Below are positions 24,321 through 35,639 of a DNA stretch of 64,000 nt, in pieces. This stretch comes from Dioscorea cayenensis subsp. rotundata. Taxonomy: Eukaryota > Streptophyta > Magnoliopsida > Dioscoreales > Dioscoreaceae. The stretch spans positions 28,637,916 to 28,701,915 of the forward strand of contig NC_052489.1 in assembly GCF_009730915.1 (NCBI RefSeq), given 5' to 3'. Position 1 is the stretch's first letter. Every line of letters starts with the position of its first letter. Both the position numbers and the translations under genes were made by a program. The notes under the pieces were generated by a model. The model saw nothing but the letters and a program-made list of their open reading frames with translations. It searched no databases and was not told the DNA's origin.

Positions 24321-25847
24321 ATGATGGAGGTAGTCATGGAGGATCATAGATCAATAGAACCCATCTCCGGTTGCAGCTCCACCACCACCACCACCGCCGC
24401 CGCCATCGACGATGACCTCCCATGGCCGGACTGGAACTCCTTCATTGACTGGGTCACTTTCTCCGGCCCCGCCTCCGATGAAGACTTCAACTCCCTCTTC
24501 TTCTCCAACTCCACCGACTTCACCACCACCACCACCACCACCACCACCACCATGAGCATCAGCAGCACCAATACCAGCACTCCAAGCTCACCAAGATCCA
24601 AAGGAGACGACGACCTCAAAGGCGTCAAACTAGTCCATTTATTAATGGCCGCCGCCGAGGCTATTGCCGGCGACAAAAATAGCCGGGAATTAGCCCGGGT
24701 GATATTGGTTCGGCTCAAGGAGTTGTTGCCGGTGACTGGCGGCGCCACCATTGAACGTCTTGCCGTGCATTTCACCGATGCATTATCCGGCTTGCTCGAA
24801 CCCGGTGCCGGTCGACACCGTGACAACAACAACCACCACAACAACAACAACAACAACAACCATGACATGCTTGCTGCTTTTCAGCTCTTACAAGACATGT
24901 CACCATATATAAAATTCGGTCATTTCACGGCCAACCAAGCAATCCTAGAGGCTGTCGCCGGTGACCGGAGAATTCACATAGTGGATTACGATATCATGGA
25001 AGGTATTCAATGGGCGTCTTTAATGCAAGCTCTAACTTCACGTAATGAAGGGCCATCACCGCCGGCGCATCTTAGGATCACGGCCGTGACGAGAACCGGC
25101 AGCGGTGGTGGAGGCAAAAGGAGCATGAGTTCAATACAAGAAACAGGGCGGCGGTTGGCAGCCTTCGCGGCGAGCATCGGCCAGCCGTTTTCCTTCAGTC
25201 AGTGCCGGTTAGACTCCGATGAGAAGTTCCGGCCATCAGCAGTCAAGGTAGTCAAAGGAGAAGCACTTATAATGAACTGCATGCTCCATGTACCTCACTC
25301 ACCGGAAAGGTCAGCGTCGTCAGTAGCATCGTTTCTCGCCGGAGCAGGGAGTCTGAGTGCAAAACTAGTGACAGTAGTAGAAGAGGAAGAAGGAGGAAGA
25401 GGTGGAGAAGAAGAAGCTGGAGAAGATGGTGGGTTTGTTAGAAGGTTCATGGAGGTGTTGCAAAGGTACTCAGCGGTGAGTGATTCATTAGAGGCAGGGT
25501 TTCCAATGCATGGGAAAGCAAGGGAGTTGGTGGAGAAGGTGTTCATGGGGCCAAGGATCGCCGGAGCAGTGGGAAGGGCATATAGAAGAGAAGGTGGTGG
25601 TGGTGGAGGGTGGTCGGAATGGATGGTGGGGATGGGGTTTGGGAGAGTTGGGTTGAGTTTGTTTAACCAGAGTCAAGCGAGGTTGTTGATTGGGTTGTTT
25701 CATGATGGGTTTAGAGTGGAAGAGATGGAGGTTAATAAGCTTCTGCTTGCTTGGAAGTCTCAGAGGCTTCTTTCTGCTTCTGTTTGGTTACCACCGTTGG
25801 ATGGGAACTTGGATGTTTTGATGATGGAATCTTCACCGTCCATTTAG
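24321..25847 (+). CDS. NSP2: GRAS transcription factor, NSP2 type
   Basis: Intronless, 508 residues, the usual size and structure of NODULATION SIGNALING PATHWAY 2 proteins. The N-terminus has the [19 protein letters not shown] segment seen in NSP2, then poly-Thr (from the ACC run at 24522-24552). The GRAS domain follows: leucine-rich region 1 ([15 protein letters not shown]), the VHIID-equivalent HIVDYD at about 218-223, and a SAW end ([19 protein letters not shown]). NSP2 works with NSP1 in the common symbiosis and strigolactone pathways, controlling expression of D27 and symbiosis genes in the nucleus. The coding sequence holds an intact miR171h-type target site, so post-transcriptional repression is likely. 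A poly-Asn/His patch and acidic Glu/Gly runs are lineage-specific insertions. Two ATGs stand together at the start (M1, M2), with another at residue 6. Confidence 0.88.
   Translation: MMEVVMEDHRSIEPISGCSSTTTTTAAAIDDDLPWPDWNSFIDWVTFSGPASDEDFNSLFFSNSTDFTTTTTTTTTTMSISSTNTSTPSSPRSKGDDDLKGVKLVHLLMAAAEAIAGDKNSRELARVILVRLKELLPVTGGATIERLAVHFTDALSGLLEPGAGRHRDNNNHHNNNNNNNHDMLAAFQLLQDMSPYIKFGHFTANQAILEAVAGDRRIHIVDYDIMEGIQWASLMQALTSRNEGPSPPAHLRITAVTRTGSGGGGKRSMSSIQETGRRLAAFAASIGQPFSFSQCRLDSDEKFRPSAVKVVKGEALIMNCMLHVPHSPERSASSVASFLAGAGSLSAKLVTVVEEEEGGRGGEEEAGEDGGFVRRFMEVLQRYSAVSDSLEAGFPMHGKARELVEKVFMGPRIAGAVGRAYRREGGGGGGWSEWMVGMGFGRVGLSLFNQSQARLLIGLFHDGFRVEEMEVNKLLLAWKSQRLLSASVWLPPLDGNLDVLMMESSPSI
24699..24717 (+). 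promoter_or_regulatory. miR171h target site in NSP2 mRNA
   Basis: GTGATATTGGTTCGGCTCA within codons 127-133 (V-I-L-V-R-L) matches the conserved miR171h complementary site known in NSP2 of legumes and other mycorrhizal plants. The match includes the GGUUCGG core that separates it from the canonical miR171 site of HAM/SCL6 genes. Confidence 0.8.
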
Positions 25848-27271
25848 ATTTATTTATTTATTTATTTATTTACTGTATTTGGTTATATTTGTGGCGCTGT
25901 TATTACTGTTATTACTGTTGCGTTTTATTTGTCGTTTCCTTGTCTTAGTTTATATATATATATATATATTGATAATTATTGGAAGAAAAAAACCATATTA
26001 AAAATAGAAATGTCCGAGCAGTCCGATTCTATAATGCACATATTGGGCCCGACCAGGCCGATTATTAACAAAGCCCAACTCACAAGCACAATAATGAATC
26101 AGGCCCATGTTTTAAAAATTTGATATTATGATTATACATGATAGATAATAAAGGCTATCATTATATATAATTATGTTGATGGAAGACTTTGATAAAGCAT
26201 ATAATGAAGTTTTAGTAAAATGTCTAAGATATGGAAAATTTGTGGAACTAGAGTTGACAGGTGGTCTTGTTATTATGGCTTATCAAAAACAAGAAAACAC
26301 CAAATTTGCCTGAATTTGATTAAACTAAGCATGAATTATGCTAGGGCACAACAAACCCTACCAACTTGCATTTCTGCATAAAACATAGCACATGCTTAAC
26401 AAATGAAAGACAATAAAATTAGGTGGAGATGTCATCCAAATCCAACTGGCTGATAATCAACGATGCTTAATAGATAAGGGGAAAAAAATCAAACGATAAT
26501 ATTGCAATTTATGAGATTCTAATACAAACAAGTATTAAATTCCCATTTGGCTGTGAATATAGGATTTAGTTTTGAGATTTATTCAATCAGAAAAGGCAAA
26601 TTCAGAGCAGTCAATCTTCGAATGTGGATGAACACACACCAAATGGACCTCCAAATTGCATCTCAGAAATTTAAATATTGAGAAAGATGCAAACAAGACA
26701 TCGGATTCTTTATAATGAAGTCAAAATGAACTCCTTAAAAAAAAATGTTTGATAAGCATGTAGCATTTTCATGGAGAAGGTAAAGGAAAACAAGCATATG
26801 AGGGTCATTTAAAACATTGGCAGACAACCCATGCAGCCAAGCTATGTCAGAACTCAGAACAAAAAATGCAAGCATCACTAGTGATCACACCCTATTCCCA
26901 CTACTCTCTTTAATATATTACTTTAAGGATGCAATTGATCTTATTGTATTGAGCTCTTGGGTCATGACTCATGAGCTGATATTATATCAAAAAGTTAGTG
27001 TCCCCTCCATGTGAGAATGCAAGCATTCTTCTGCACATTATCATAATTGAAGATGATAGCACATGGCTTTTGGCCCTCAATTTCAGCAAGCATATGATGA
27101 ACACCTTTGAAAAGCTTGTGTTTCAGGCCATAAACTTATGGCATTATGTACATCTTACAAGCATGGGATGGTTGTGGTGTGTAAACAAGGTGCCAAGCAT
27201 GTACTGATTATCATCTTTGATCAGAAACTCACTGAGAAAAAAAAAATGTACAATTAACAAAAGGCATAGTC
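25848..27271. other. Intergenic between NSP2 and MORN gene
   Basis: A TTTA repeat just after the NSP2 stop (about 25850-25872) and a TA run (25951-25968). The two genes converge here, so both 3' UTRs lie in this interval. The plus-strand frames at 26817-27207 have no family features and were not called. Confidence 0.5.
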
Positions 27272-28496
27272 TTACTGATCATTGTTGTTGAATTTGTCAT
27301 CCTTATGGTTCTGAACAGCTTTGATTGCTGCAACTCTAGCTGCATTGGCTGCACGGTTTGCAGCCATGACTACCTTGTTCATTTGCTCCTCTACATTAGG
27401 AAGAAGTCTAGCATTCTCTGCTGCTTTTCTTGCAGCCTAATCAAATATACATGAGAATTACTAAGAATTTATGAGAGAAATGAAAATAATGCAACAAAGT
27501 ATGTATACCTGAACAGAATGTTGGATTGCATGATCAGATGGAGGCAGAGTGATCTTTAACACTCCAGAGTTCCAATCTCCGGACATCGTATCACCATTTC
27601 TAAATGTATACACTCCGAGACCTTGTCGCCGTCCTTCATGCCATGAACCCTCATAACAATGGCCATTATCAAAGTAATAGATACCAAAACCATGGATCAT
27701 ATTGCCAAAATACTCCCCAGAGTACCTATCACCATTTCTGCAATAAAAGAGAATTCAGCAAATCAATACAGTTCCCATGAAAAATAAAGCAACATGTTTT
27801 GTTCTTCTAATTGAGAAGTTCTCACCTAAATTTATAGCAGCCAAAACCATGCTTGACTCCAGCCTTGAATTCCCCAACATAAGAGCTCCCATCAAAGCAA
27901 GCCTGAATCCCAATGCCATGGCTCTGCCCATTCATCCACTCCCCTGCATAGCAATCCCCACTGTAGAACCTATAAACACCAAAGCCATGTCTCATCCCCT
28001 GCTTGTATTGCCCTCTATAGCGACTCCCCTTTGCCCAGATCTCAATCCCATACCCATCATACTTCCCATCCACCCAATCACCTTCATACCTCCCTTTCAC
28101 AAAGAAGTTATACACCCCACTGCCATTGCACTTCCCTTTGTAAAATTCCCCTTCGTAGCAATCACCATTGCTGTAAAATTCCACACCTTCCCGTTCCCAA
28201 TCCTTCTCACACCTCTCTTTCCTCGAAACCCTATCCTCTTCCCCAATGAACCACCTTATAGATTCGCCTTCTCTGGTGCCACTGCTGGTCACCGAGAACG
28301 CTAATCTCTTCACAACAAAGAAGAAAACAGAGATCAAAAGCGAAACAAAGATGATATTTTGAAGCGTTGGAGTTCCTTTTATGAGAGAAAGAAAGAGAAG
28401 AAAGAGACAGAAGAATGAGAAGAAGTAGATCGAGAGGCTTGGAATGGAGGTTCGGCGGAAGGAGAAGGAAATCCTTGTGAGCATCTGAGAATCCAT
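27272..28496 (-). CDS. MORN-repeat membrane protein (At4g17080/At1g77660-like)
   Basis: Three exons, 27826-28496, 27509-27737 and 27272-27436, joined by GT-AG introns in frame, give 354 residues. The N-terminus has two hydrophobic stretches (about 22-41 and 48-64). After a charged linker come seven or so MORN repeats (for example YEGEFYKGKCNGSGVYNF, YRGQYKQGMRHGFGVYRF, YEGSWHEGRRQGLGVYTF) from about residue 105 to 280. The C-terminus is an Ala-rich helix (AARKAAENARLLPNVEEQ). Plant homologues are often labelled 'SET7/9 family', but no SET domain is present. MORN repeats bind phospholipids or serve as scaffolds in other proteins, so a membrane-associated structural role is inferred. Confidence 0.87.
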
Positions 28497-29846
28497 TGAA
28501 GCTCTTAAGGTTGCACCTTAGAGAGCTTCAATGGTGGCCTTCTCTACGAGCTCGCGTCCATGGCGGACGAGGGAAGGAAAGACAAAGAAGGAAGGAGTTC
28601 GACGGACAGTGTTTTATCGGATCCATTTTGGATCGGGTATGAAGATAAAGAGACCCGAATCCGAATATTAGCTGCGGATTTGGATCTGGACCCGATAAGC
28701 GATAAATTAAATAAGGGGCATTTGCATATGGACCTTGGGAAATTTTTAAAATTGAATAAATTATATATTTGTGTGTTTGTGTTTGTGTCTGTGTCTGTGT
28801 CTGTGCCCCAAAAATCTCCAATTTTTTATATGCTTTTAAAGAAATCCATACTGTCATAGTTTACATATATATACATCCCTCCAAAAAATTCAAAACTCAT
28901 AGCATCAGTTTAGTTTATATATATATATATAAATGTGACAATCACAATTAATGAGGAACATGTGTACATTGTGAACAAATTGATCACTCATTCTATACGC
29001 CCTCACATGATGACATAAGATTTGATTTATAAATCTGCACCAACACCAAAGACTTTGTTACCATCACATATGTCCAGCGGTATTTGAACTCGGGATATTT
29101 GAAAGTTTTATATTACATTTTTAGCATTAGAGCCAATTTGATTGAAGTATGACTCTTTGATGGCATTATCTATAGGCATTTAATACTAATAATATTAAGC
29201 TAAAAATATGGAGAATACAATATATTTAATAAGATATTAAAATGATAAAATTGGGTTCAAAATCAAACCTACAAGAATATGAATTTATCAAGAAGAGAAT
29301 TAAGTCAAGATTTCAGAAATTGAAGAATAATGCTCAAGAACTAATGATGAGTTTGAGTCGTGTCACGTGCAATATGGGTGAGTTGAGCTTAATTAAATTG
29401 GGCCATATAGGCTTGATTTGTATTATATTTGATTTGGTAGGAGGATGATTTCTCTAGGATCCAATGAAAGCAACGAGATTAATAATAATTAGGCGTTTTC
29501 TCCGCATCGGAGTTTTTAAAATTGCGAAAAATTTTGAAGTAATATCTTGTATAAAAAGTAATATAATTAAACAACTCCTAAAATAAAAATTGTTATATAT
29601 CTTAGATTTCAAAAATCCTATGAATATTTATTTATAAATAAATGAGTGTAATTAAAACTTTTTAATATTAAGTAATATAAATAAAAATTTAAATATAATA
29701 AAAAAAACTCAAATTATGGAAATAAATTACACATCCACTTAATAGTATGAATTGATAAATGCATGAATTTTATTTTAACATTATATTGTCTCATAAGATT
29801 AAAAAACAGTACACAAATTATTTAAAAAAACAAAAAAACAAAAGGG
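28497..29846. other. Intergenic: promoter of MORN gene, SINE trace
   Basis: The first 150 bases should hold the MORN gene 5' UTR and promoter on the minus strand. The plus-strand frame at 28560-28859 runs into a TG-rich tract and looks fortuitous. A GT-rich imperfect repeat lies at about 28769-28806. A SINE-like fragment is at about 29080-29140. The rest is AT-rich. Confidence 0.45.
29080..29140 (-). mobile_element. tRNA-derived SINE fragment
   Basis: On the minus strand a box A-like TGGCTCTAATGC is followed about 30 bases on by a box B-like CGAGTTCAAATAC, the internal polymerase III promoter layout of plant SINEs. No tail or target duplication could be matched. Confidence 0.4.
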
Positions 29847-30671
29847 CTACTCCGTTTTCTTGGTCATCATGATCATCTTGTCCCTCTTCTTGAAGGAACC
29901 ATAAGCTTTGCCATGAAAATCCAAGAACAAGAGCAAAAGAGAAGCATTAAAGAGAGCATTAAAAAGCCAGCCTTGCATTCCCTCACAACCTCCATCAAAG
30001 AAATGAAACCACAAGAACACAAGAGACATTCCAAAGCTGACAACGAACTGCAAAATCTGAACCTCAGTGACCATTCTCTTCAACCGAGGAGGCCAACGCC
30101 AGCCCAAGCTAGAACAAAGATAGTAGCTATACATGACCACATGAACACTAGCATTGGTGACAAGAGCAATGGGCATCAGTGACTGCTTGGTAGCCAACCA
30201 CAAGTAGGACATGAGAACAACGCCGGCGTGGTGGTAGACGTGGAGGAAAGTCAAACGGCGGCCGCCGGAGAGGAGAATGAGAAGAGTGTCAATGAACTCG
30301 TAGAGTTTGGAAAGGTAGAAGATGTAGGACCAGAAGAAGAGGGGACCTTGAGGAAGGGTGGAGGAAGGAGGGAAGCAGAAGAGGTGGCGAGAAGGGAGGG
30401 AAAGGGAGGAGAGGGAGCAGCCAAGAGACATGGTGAAGGAGAGGAGGAGAAGGATGAGGTTGTGAAGAGAGGAGAAGAGGTGGAGAAGAGAAGGAGAAGG
30501 GGAAGGGATGGGGAGAAGGTGGAGGAGGAGAGTGAGGGAGAGGTAGAGGAGGATGGAGATGATGAGAGATGGGAGGGAGGAGAAGGGGGTTTGGGAAGGA
30601 GACCATTGGAAGGTGGTAATGGTAGGGTGGCCGGAGAGCCACCAGTGAAGATGATCATATGGGGTTGACAT
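29847..30671 (-). CDS. ELO-family fatty acid elongase (HOS3-like)
   Basis: Intronless, 274 residues. Family motifs are in order: KLYEFIDTLLIL (122-133), the catalytic histidine box HVYHH (144-148), TNASVHVVMYSYY (172-184) and TEVQILQF (about 204-211). Six or seven hydrophobic segments fit an ER multi-pass condensing enzyme. The last four residues are KKTE, a KKxx-type ER-retrieval signal. ELO proteins catalyse the condensation step of very-long-chain fatty acid elongation. In plants most of that work is done by the unrelated KCS enzymes, and ELO-like proteins such as Arabidopsis HOS3 (At4g36830) are few, so the substrate here is not known. The antisense strand also stays open over a purine-rich stretch; that is a shadow. 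Confidence 0.9.
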   Translation of the reverse strand: MSTPYDHLHWWLSGHPTITTFQWSPSQTPFSSLPSLIISILLYLSLTLLLHLLPIPSPSPSLLHLFSSLHNLILLLLSFTMSLGCSLSSLSLPSRHLFCFPPSSTLPQGPLFFWSYIFYLSKLYEFIDTLLILLSGGRRLTFLHVYHHAGVVLMSYLWLATKQSLMPIALVTNASVHVVMYSYYLCSSLGWRWPPRLKRMVTEVQILQFVVSFGMSLVFLWFHFFDGGCEGMQGWLFNALFNASLLLLFLDFHGKAYGSFKKRDKMIMMTKKTE

Positions 30672-30894
30672 TTTTCTGGTGGTTTGGAATTTGACAGCGG
30701 GTGTGAGAGGGTGGTAGTGGATGAGGGTGGTGCTTTTGTTATTGGATTTTATTTTTATTTTATTTATTTATTTATTTATTTATTGATGAATAATTTTTTT
30801 TTTTAAAAAAAAAATTGAATTAGAAGAAAATTTGTACTTAATGACTACTTGGTCTATTGCACGCCACACATTTGAGAAAAAATATAAAAATAAA

Positions 30895-30925
<31 letters not shown>

Positions 30926-31274
30926 TAATCCACTACACTTGAATATTTAAATTAAAATATTTTTTATTTTGTTCCATCTAGTAATAACAATAATCATGAT
31001 AAAATCATGGCCGAAAATTTTTGTCATTATAAATTTTTAATTGGTATTTTATTGTTTACCAGGATATTTAGAATTTCATTCTTGTTCAAATCAAAAATTA
31101 AGATACGTCCCATATTTTTTAAAAAACAGGAGGGAAAAAAATTGGTTCAATGAGACTGAAGTCGAAGTAAATAGAATTACATTTTGGCGATGGTAAAACA
31201 ACCTGAAAATGGGTTGGGAGATAAAAGATGTTAAGTTGCAAAAATAAAGTATGACAAAATGTTTCTATTGGATT
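30672..31274. other. Intergenic between ELO and ProXp-ala-type genes
   Basis: The ELO promoter, then TTTA and AATA simple repeats (about 30753-30784 and 30890-30931). No gene seen. Confidence 0.5.
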
Positions 31275-34200
31275 TTAACTGCGGAATGACATGTTCTTCA
31301 TGGCAATGCGCACAGCCTCAACACCAGCCTGGAAACCTTGAGAATATGCTGCATTCTTGAAACTCATCTGCAAGTAAGAAACAGTTAATTAGATCAGAGG
31401 TTCATGGAAGGAGATTCCACAGTCACCACCACATCACAATGGGATTTTCTAGAATAAGCAAATCATCTAGGGCAAACCATAGAACAGTGAGAGTAAATAT
31501 TACTTAGAAATGCAGCCAAACAGAATACAAGTTATTCATCAGATACCATTCAGTAGGTGTATCAGAGCCAGGTACTAACCATTTGCATCTGCAAATCGGT
31601 AGTGATGCGTTTCCTAACCCCGTCAAACAATGAAGTTTCAATTTCTTCTTGTTTGTTCTGCAAGTGTTAGGATTTGCATTGGCTAAAGGTGATAATGGTA
31701 TTTTGAAAACTTTAGAAAATATGTACAGGCAGTATAATTACCTCTGACTGAACTGCCGATGCAAACTTAGCAAAAATTTCCTCGATGACTTTTTCCACAT
31801 CAGTTGCTTCAATTAGAGGATTTACAGTGCTTTTGGGCTTCTCAGTGGTTCCAGATTGAACTTTGGCTTTGATGGAAGCCTTTCCTGCTGAGATGGTCAT
31901 TAGATACAATTTAAGTTAACGAATGTTTGGCATCAATGAGGCACAATAAGGATCCTCTAAATCAATATATGATGTAATAGGTTAAAAATACAAAATGCAA
32001 ATCAATTTCCTTCGCATAAAGCATTTTGAGTGGTGACTCTTGTTATACAAAACAAAAAAACTAAAATAAAGTTGGTGCCAATAAAGAATCTGATTCAAAC
32101 GTAACCTCCTAAAATTTGGATAGTCAGTTACCAGAAGTGCTTTTCACATTCTCTGGTGCTTGAGTCACAACAGGGGGTTGAATAGGAGGTGCCTTCTCAG
32201 CTGAATCTGATAAGGCCGGAACTCCAGATGGAACAAAATCAGCAAGATCAGGAGGGTTGTCCTTTCCAACCAACGGAGTAGCCTGATACAGAGTAATTTT
32301 TTATAAAATACAGCCATTAAAATAGATTGATGCAAACTAGCCATTGAAGTAAACTACCTCCAAGTCAACATATGCTGGTTTTCTTCCAAGTGAGGTCAAA
32401 AACTTTTCTAGTCCACTTGAACCAAGAGCTGAAACAAAGACATAATAAGTACCAGCAAGATTAGCTGCAAAACTAATATTAGATGAGGTACATATCTATT
32501 TCATCAACAACCAGAGCTAATGAAATTGGTAGATTAAATATACTTAATAGGATGCAAGGGATTTCATCTCAATCAATGGTTTGTAAGGAAATCTTTTGAT
32601 CCTGTAGCTTTATGGATTAACAGCAAGTAGGATCTTTGAGATCAATCTCCACAAGATATCCTCTAAATTTTCAAGCATTTTGCTGAAGTACTGACTACAT
32701 GGCATAGTGAACATGGAGTAAATACTTAAGAAAAGATTCAAAGAAACTATCAACCTATCCTTTGGAAAGAACATAATTTCAATAAAATCAAGCTCGCTAT
32801 CGCTTGTAAAAATGCTACAAAGGAAGACAAATGTGAAACCCTGTTCTCTAATCACACATAAATGGAAATCTGTAGCTTTGCATGGCAAAGAAAGAAAAAT
32901 CCAGGGAACCTTATCACCAGCAAGTGTTAAAAACCAAAACAAATAAAGGAACATGGAGAAAAAACTCCTTCACTTACATATGGTTGCGTCATTTGAAAGG
33001 GGGTGGAAAAAACAGCACTCTTGAGATTTGAATCCTTGATCCAACAGAAACGAAACAGTTCTTCACAAAAGGAGCACATGACTTTGTATGAGTTTGACAA
33101 CTAAACATAAACTAAAAGAGAGAATAATACATCTACTAAAAGAAGGAATAATATGTGTATGCTTTTTATTAGTATGTAACAAGGGCATCCAGTTCATACA
33201 AGTAAATAAAGGAATATGTTTATATGGTAACTGAGCAGAAGCAAATAATAAACCCACAACCGTCATTTATGTGTGATGAAAAAACATGAACCTGACAAGA
33301 GACGCAGCAGAATAGAATCTGAGGGTAACCTTTTTTTTTTTTAATTTAATACAAAAGAATAGTCGCAGAAGTTCTGACTGAGTATTTATAATCAAATAAG
33401 TTGCATCCATGAAGGATAGAAATTAATAACCACACAAAAACAAAGTAAGACGACAGCAGTGCCATAATTGTGACAGGATTCATCAAGCTTTGTAATAATG
33501 GAATATCTTGTAGTTCATGGATTGAATATATCTAAAACTAATAGGCTTCTATAATTATCGCAAATAAAATGGTTGAGGTACAATTTCTAGCAATCTGGCA
33601 AAGATTTTGCTATAACATGCAAAAAGAGTTAAGGAGGCAGCTTTTTTAGCAAACATACCCTGCAGATTCATTGATCAGTGCGAATGGAGTAACACAGCCC
33701 AATGGTACCTTCCAAAGCAGAAGAGAAATAGTACATTTGAAGAAGGAAAGAGCGACTACACTGGGCATACTCAGATAATAGCAGAAAGTATTCTAGAAAA
33801 AGGAAAATACTAACCTGAAGTATCTCTTGCAATGACTCTTCAGGAGCCATCCGCAAACCTCCTTTCCCCAAACCAAGCCTTTGGGATAAAACTGTTTATA
33901 TAAAAGTTATAACCATGATTTATAGTAACGCATATAGCCAAAAAAATCCTTAAATTACACACTAAGAGAAGTTTTAGCTAATACAAATTCGATGTCCGAA
34001 AATGTGCAACATATCAAAAAGCATCAGTGGTGTACCTTTCAAATCAACATTGGTATTTGCTAAAGCAGATACAACATAATATCTGTGCTTTTTGTCCTGT
34101 AAAAAAAATTTAAAAAAAAAAAAAAACTATAAGCTTGAAAAGTGAGAAAAGTTGAATGTTAACTAACATATCCTTAGATTTAAAATAAGTTCTATCAAAA

Positions 34201-34993
34201 GCAAACTCCTTTGATGTATATATGATCACAATATTACATTAAGAGATATTCTAATCCAATAACAAACATAATTGTGAACTTAAAGAGTGTAACTCCACAA
34301 TTACTACCTTCAGTAACAAGTTTTTGCTCAATAGCCCACCCAAATGTCCCACATATTTTGCCTGCAGAAAGTAAGCATTGATTTCATCAATACCACATGC
34401 AATCTTACTGAGAAAAATAAAAATAAATGTCAACACCTATTCCTACTAACCTGAGCCTCAACTGTCAACACCACAGGATGGTCATAGCACACAAAATTGA
34501 TCTGGAGTTCCTAAACAAAGCCAAAATTTTCAGTTGGCAAACAAGACCAAATGGTTTTACCAAAAATCATCAAGCAGTTTCTGAATAAGATTGATATCTA
34601 AAATGACATGAGGAACATTATACAACTACAGATGCATAACATTTTCTCAGCCAATTCGTTTTCAGATATAACAATCATGAATTTAGGGCTTATTTCGCAA
34701 TTCCAACAAGAATGACAATTAATAAATTGCAAACAGCAACCTAAAAAGCATCTTCTGAGATTGAAGAACAGAATCACACGCAAGAGCAAACCTTTTCAAC
34801 TGTGTTTCCAGTTCTACGAAAAACGTTAAGGCATTTTCAGCAAATTATGATTCTAAACTTATATGTATTCATTCCTGTCAAAATTCTAATTCAAACCAAG
34901 AATTCTAAGCAAAAACAACAACATAACGATCATCAAAGAGCAAACTTTGATTACCTTGAGGCGATCAAGGAGTTGGTCCTTGGTGAATCCCAT
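31275..34993 (-). CDS. Prolyl-tRNA trans-editing protein (YbaK/ProXp-ala type, plant form)
   Basis: Twelve exons, all GT-AG, join in frame to 319 residues: 34955-34993, 34451-34510, 34308-34361, 34036-34096, 33815-33891, 33659-33708, 32978-33060, 32358-32428, 32132-32282, 31742-31884, 31580-31657 and 31275-31367. The N-terminal ~170 residues form a YbaK/aminoacyl-tRNA-deacylase domain. Visible family motifs are YDHPVVLTVEAQAKYVGHLGG, SKNLLLKDKKHRYYVVSAL, GLGKGGLRMAPEE, GCVTPFALINES and CCFFHPLSNDATI. Such freestanding proteins hydrolyse mischarged Ala-tRNA(Pro). A Pro/Ala-rich linker (about 185-245) leads to a C-terminal helical extension (EKVIEEIFAKFASAVQSE, GFQAGVEAVRIAMKNM), the extra domain known from the plant enzymes (Arabidopsis At1g44835). 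Exon 10 has a tandem NAGNAG acceptor, so a one-residue-longer form is possible. Intact, cytosolic by inference (no transit peptide). Confidence 0.92.
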
Positions 34994-35639
34994 CTTCGTA
35001 AGGGAGAGAGAGAGAGAGATTAGGCCAACAAGGGCCTAGGGTTCTGGGGAGAAGACCACTGAAACAGAAGCGTACTTTATAAATAACCCCTTGTTTCTTC
35101 TGTATTTATAAATGATTTCCTGATTATAAGGCCAATGAAATTGAATAAATATAAAGGGGTTGATCACAAAAATAGACAAATTGAGAATTTTCATTTTTTT
35201 TTTTTCATAACTCATAACATTGATTCTGTCCGTATTTAATGTTAAAATTAAAAATTAAACTTAATAACGATTTATTAAAAATAATCAAGTGAGACAACCA
35301 AAAAATACCAGCGGTCACTCAATATATATATATATATATATATAATTGAGCTAAATGGTAACATTTGGAGAATTACATTTCCTTCATCTTGGGTTAGCAT
35401 AGGAATTGCACTTATATGGTGTTAATTTAGCTGTGTTATATTCAAAATGGTGTTACTTTTCTTTTCTGCCAAAAGATTTGTGTTAAATTTTTCTGTGTGT
35501 TTTTATTTTTATTAAATAAATATTAACAAGTGACCCATGGGGAGGGAATCAAGCTTGTATTTGTTTCTAAAAAAATATCTTAAATTTAAAAGAGAACAAA
35601 AAAAACACCATTAATGAAAAAAAGTTCTTCTAACTATGA
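34994..35639. other. Promoter of ProXp-ala-type gene and flank
   Basis: GA-rich 5' UTR (GAGAGAGAGAG at about 35003-35015) followed on the minus strand by TAGGCC / GGGCCTAGGG motifs near 35023-35043, which resemble site II and telo-type promoter elements of plant translation genes. A TA run lies at 35325-35343. No other gene. Confidence 0.4.

Noticed and set aside
24344-25703. Antisense frames across NSP2
   Set aside because: Val/Thr runs are the complement of ACC and AAC repeats; no family resemblance.
27700-27740. Suspected frameshift at the start of exon 2 of the MORN gene
   Set aside because: On recounting, the acceptor at 27738 and phase 2 join restore one frame (R-N-G-D-R-Y-S-G-E-Y); no break exists.
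27777-28304. 175-residue plus-strand frame opposite the MORN gene
   Set aside because: Pro/Ile-rich shadow of the MORN repeats.
30228-30668. Glu/Gly-rich plus-strand frame and two Pro/Ser-rich minus-strand frames
   Set aside because: Shadows of the Leu/Ser/Pro-rich N-terminus of the ELO gene.
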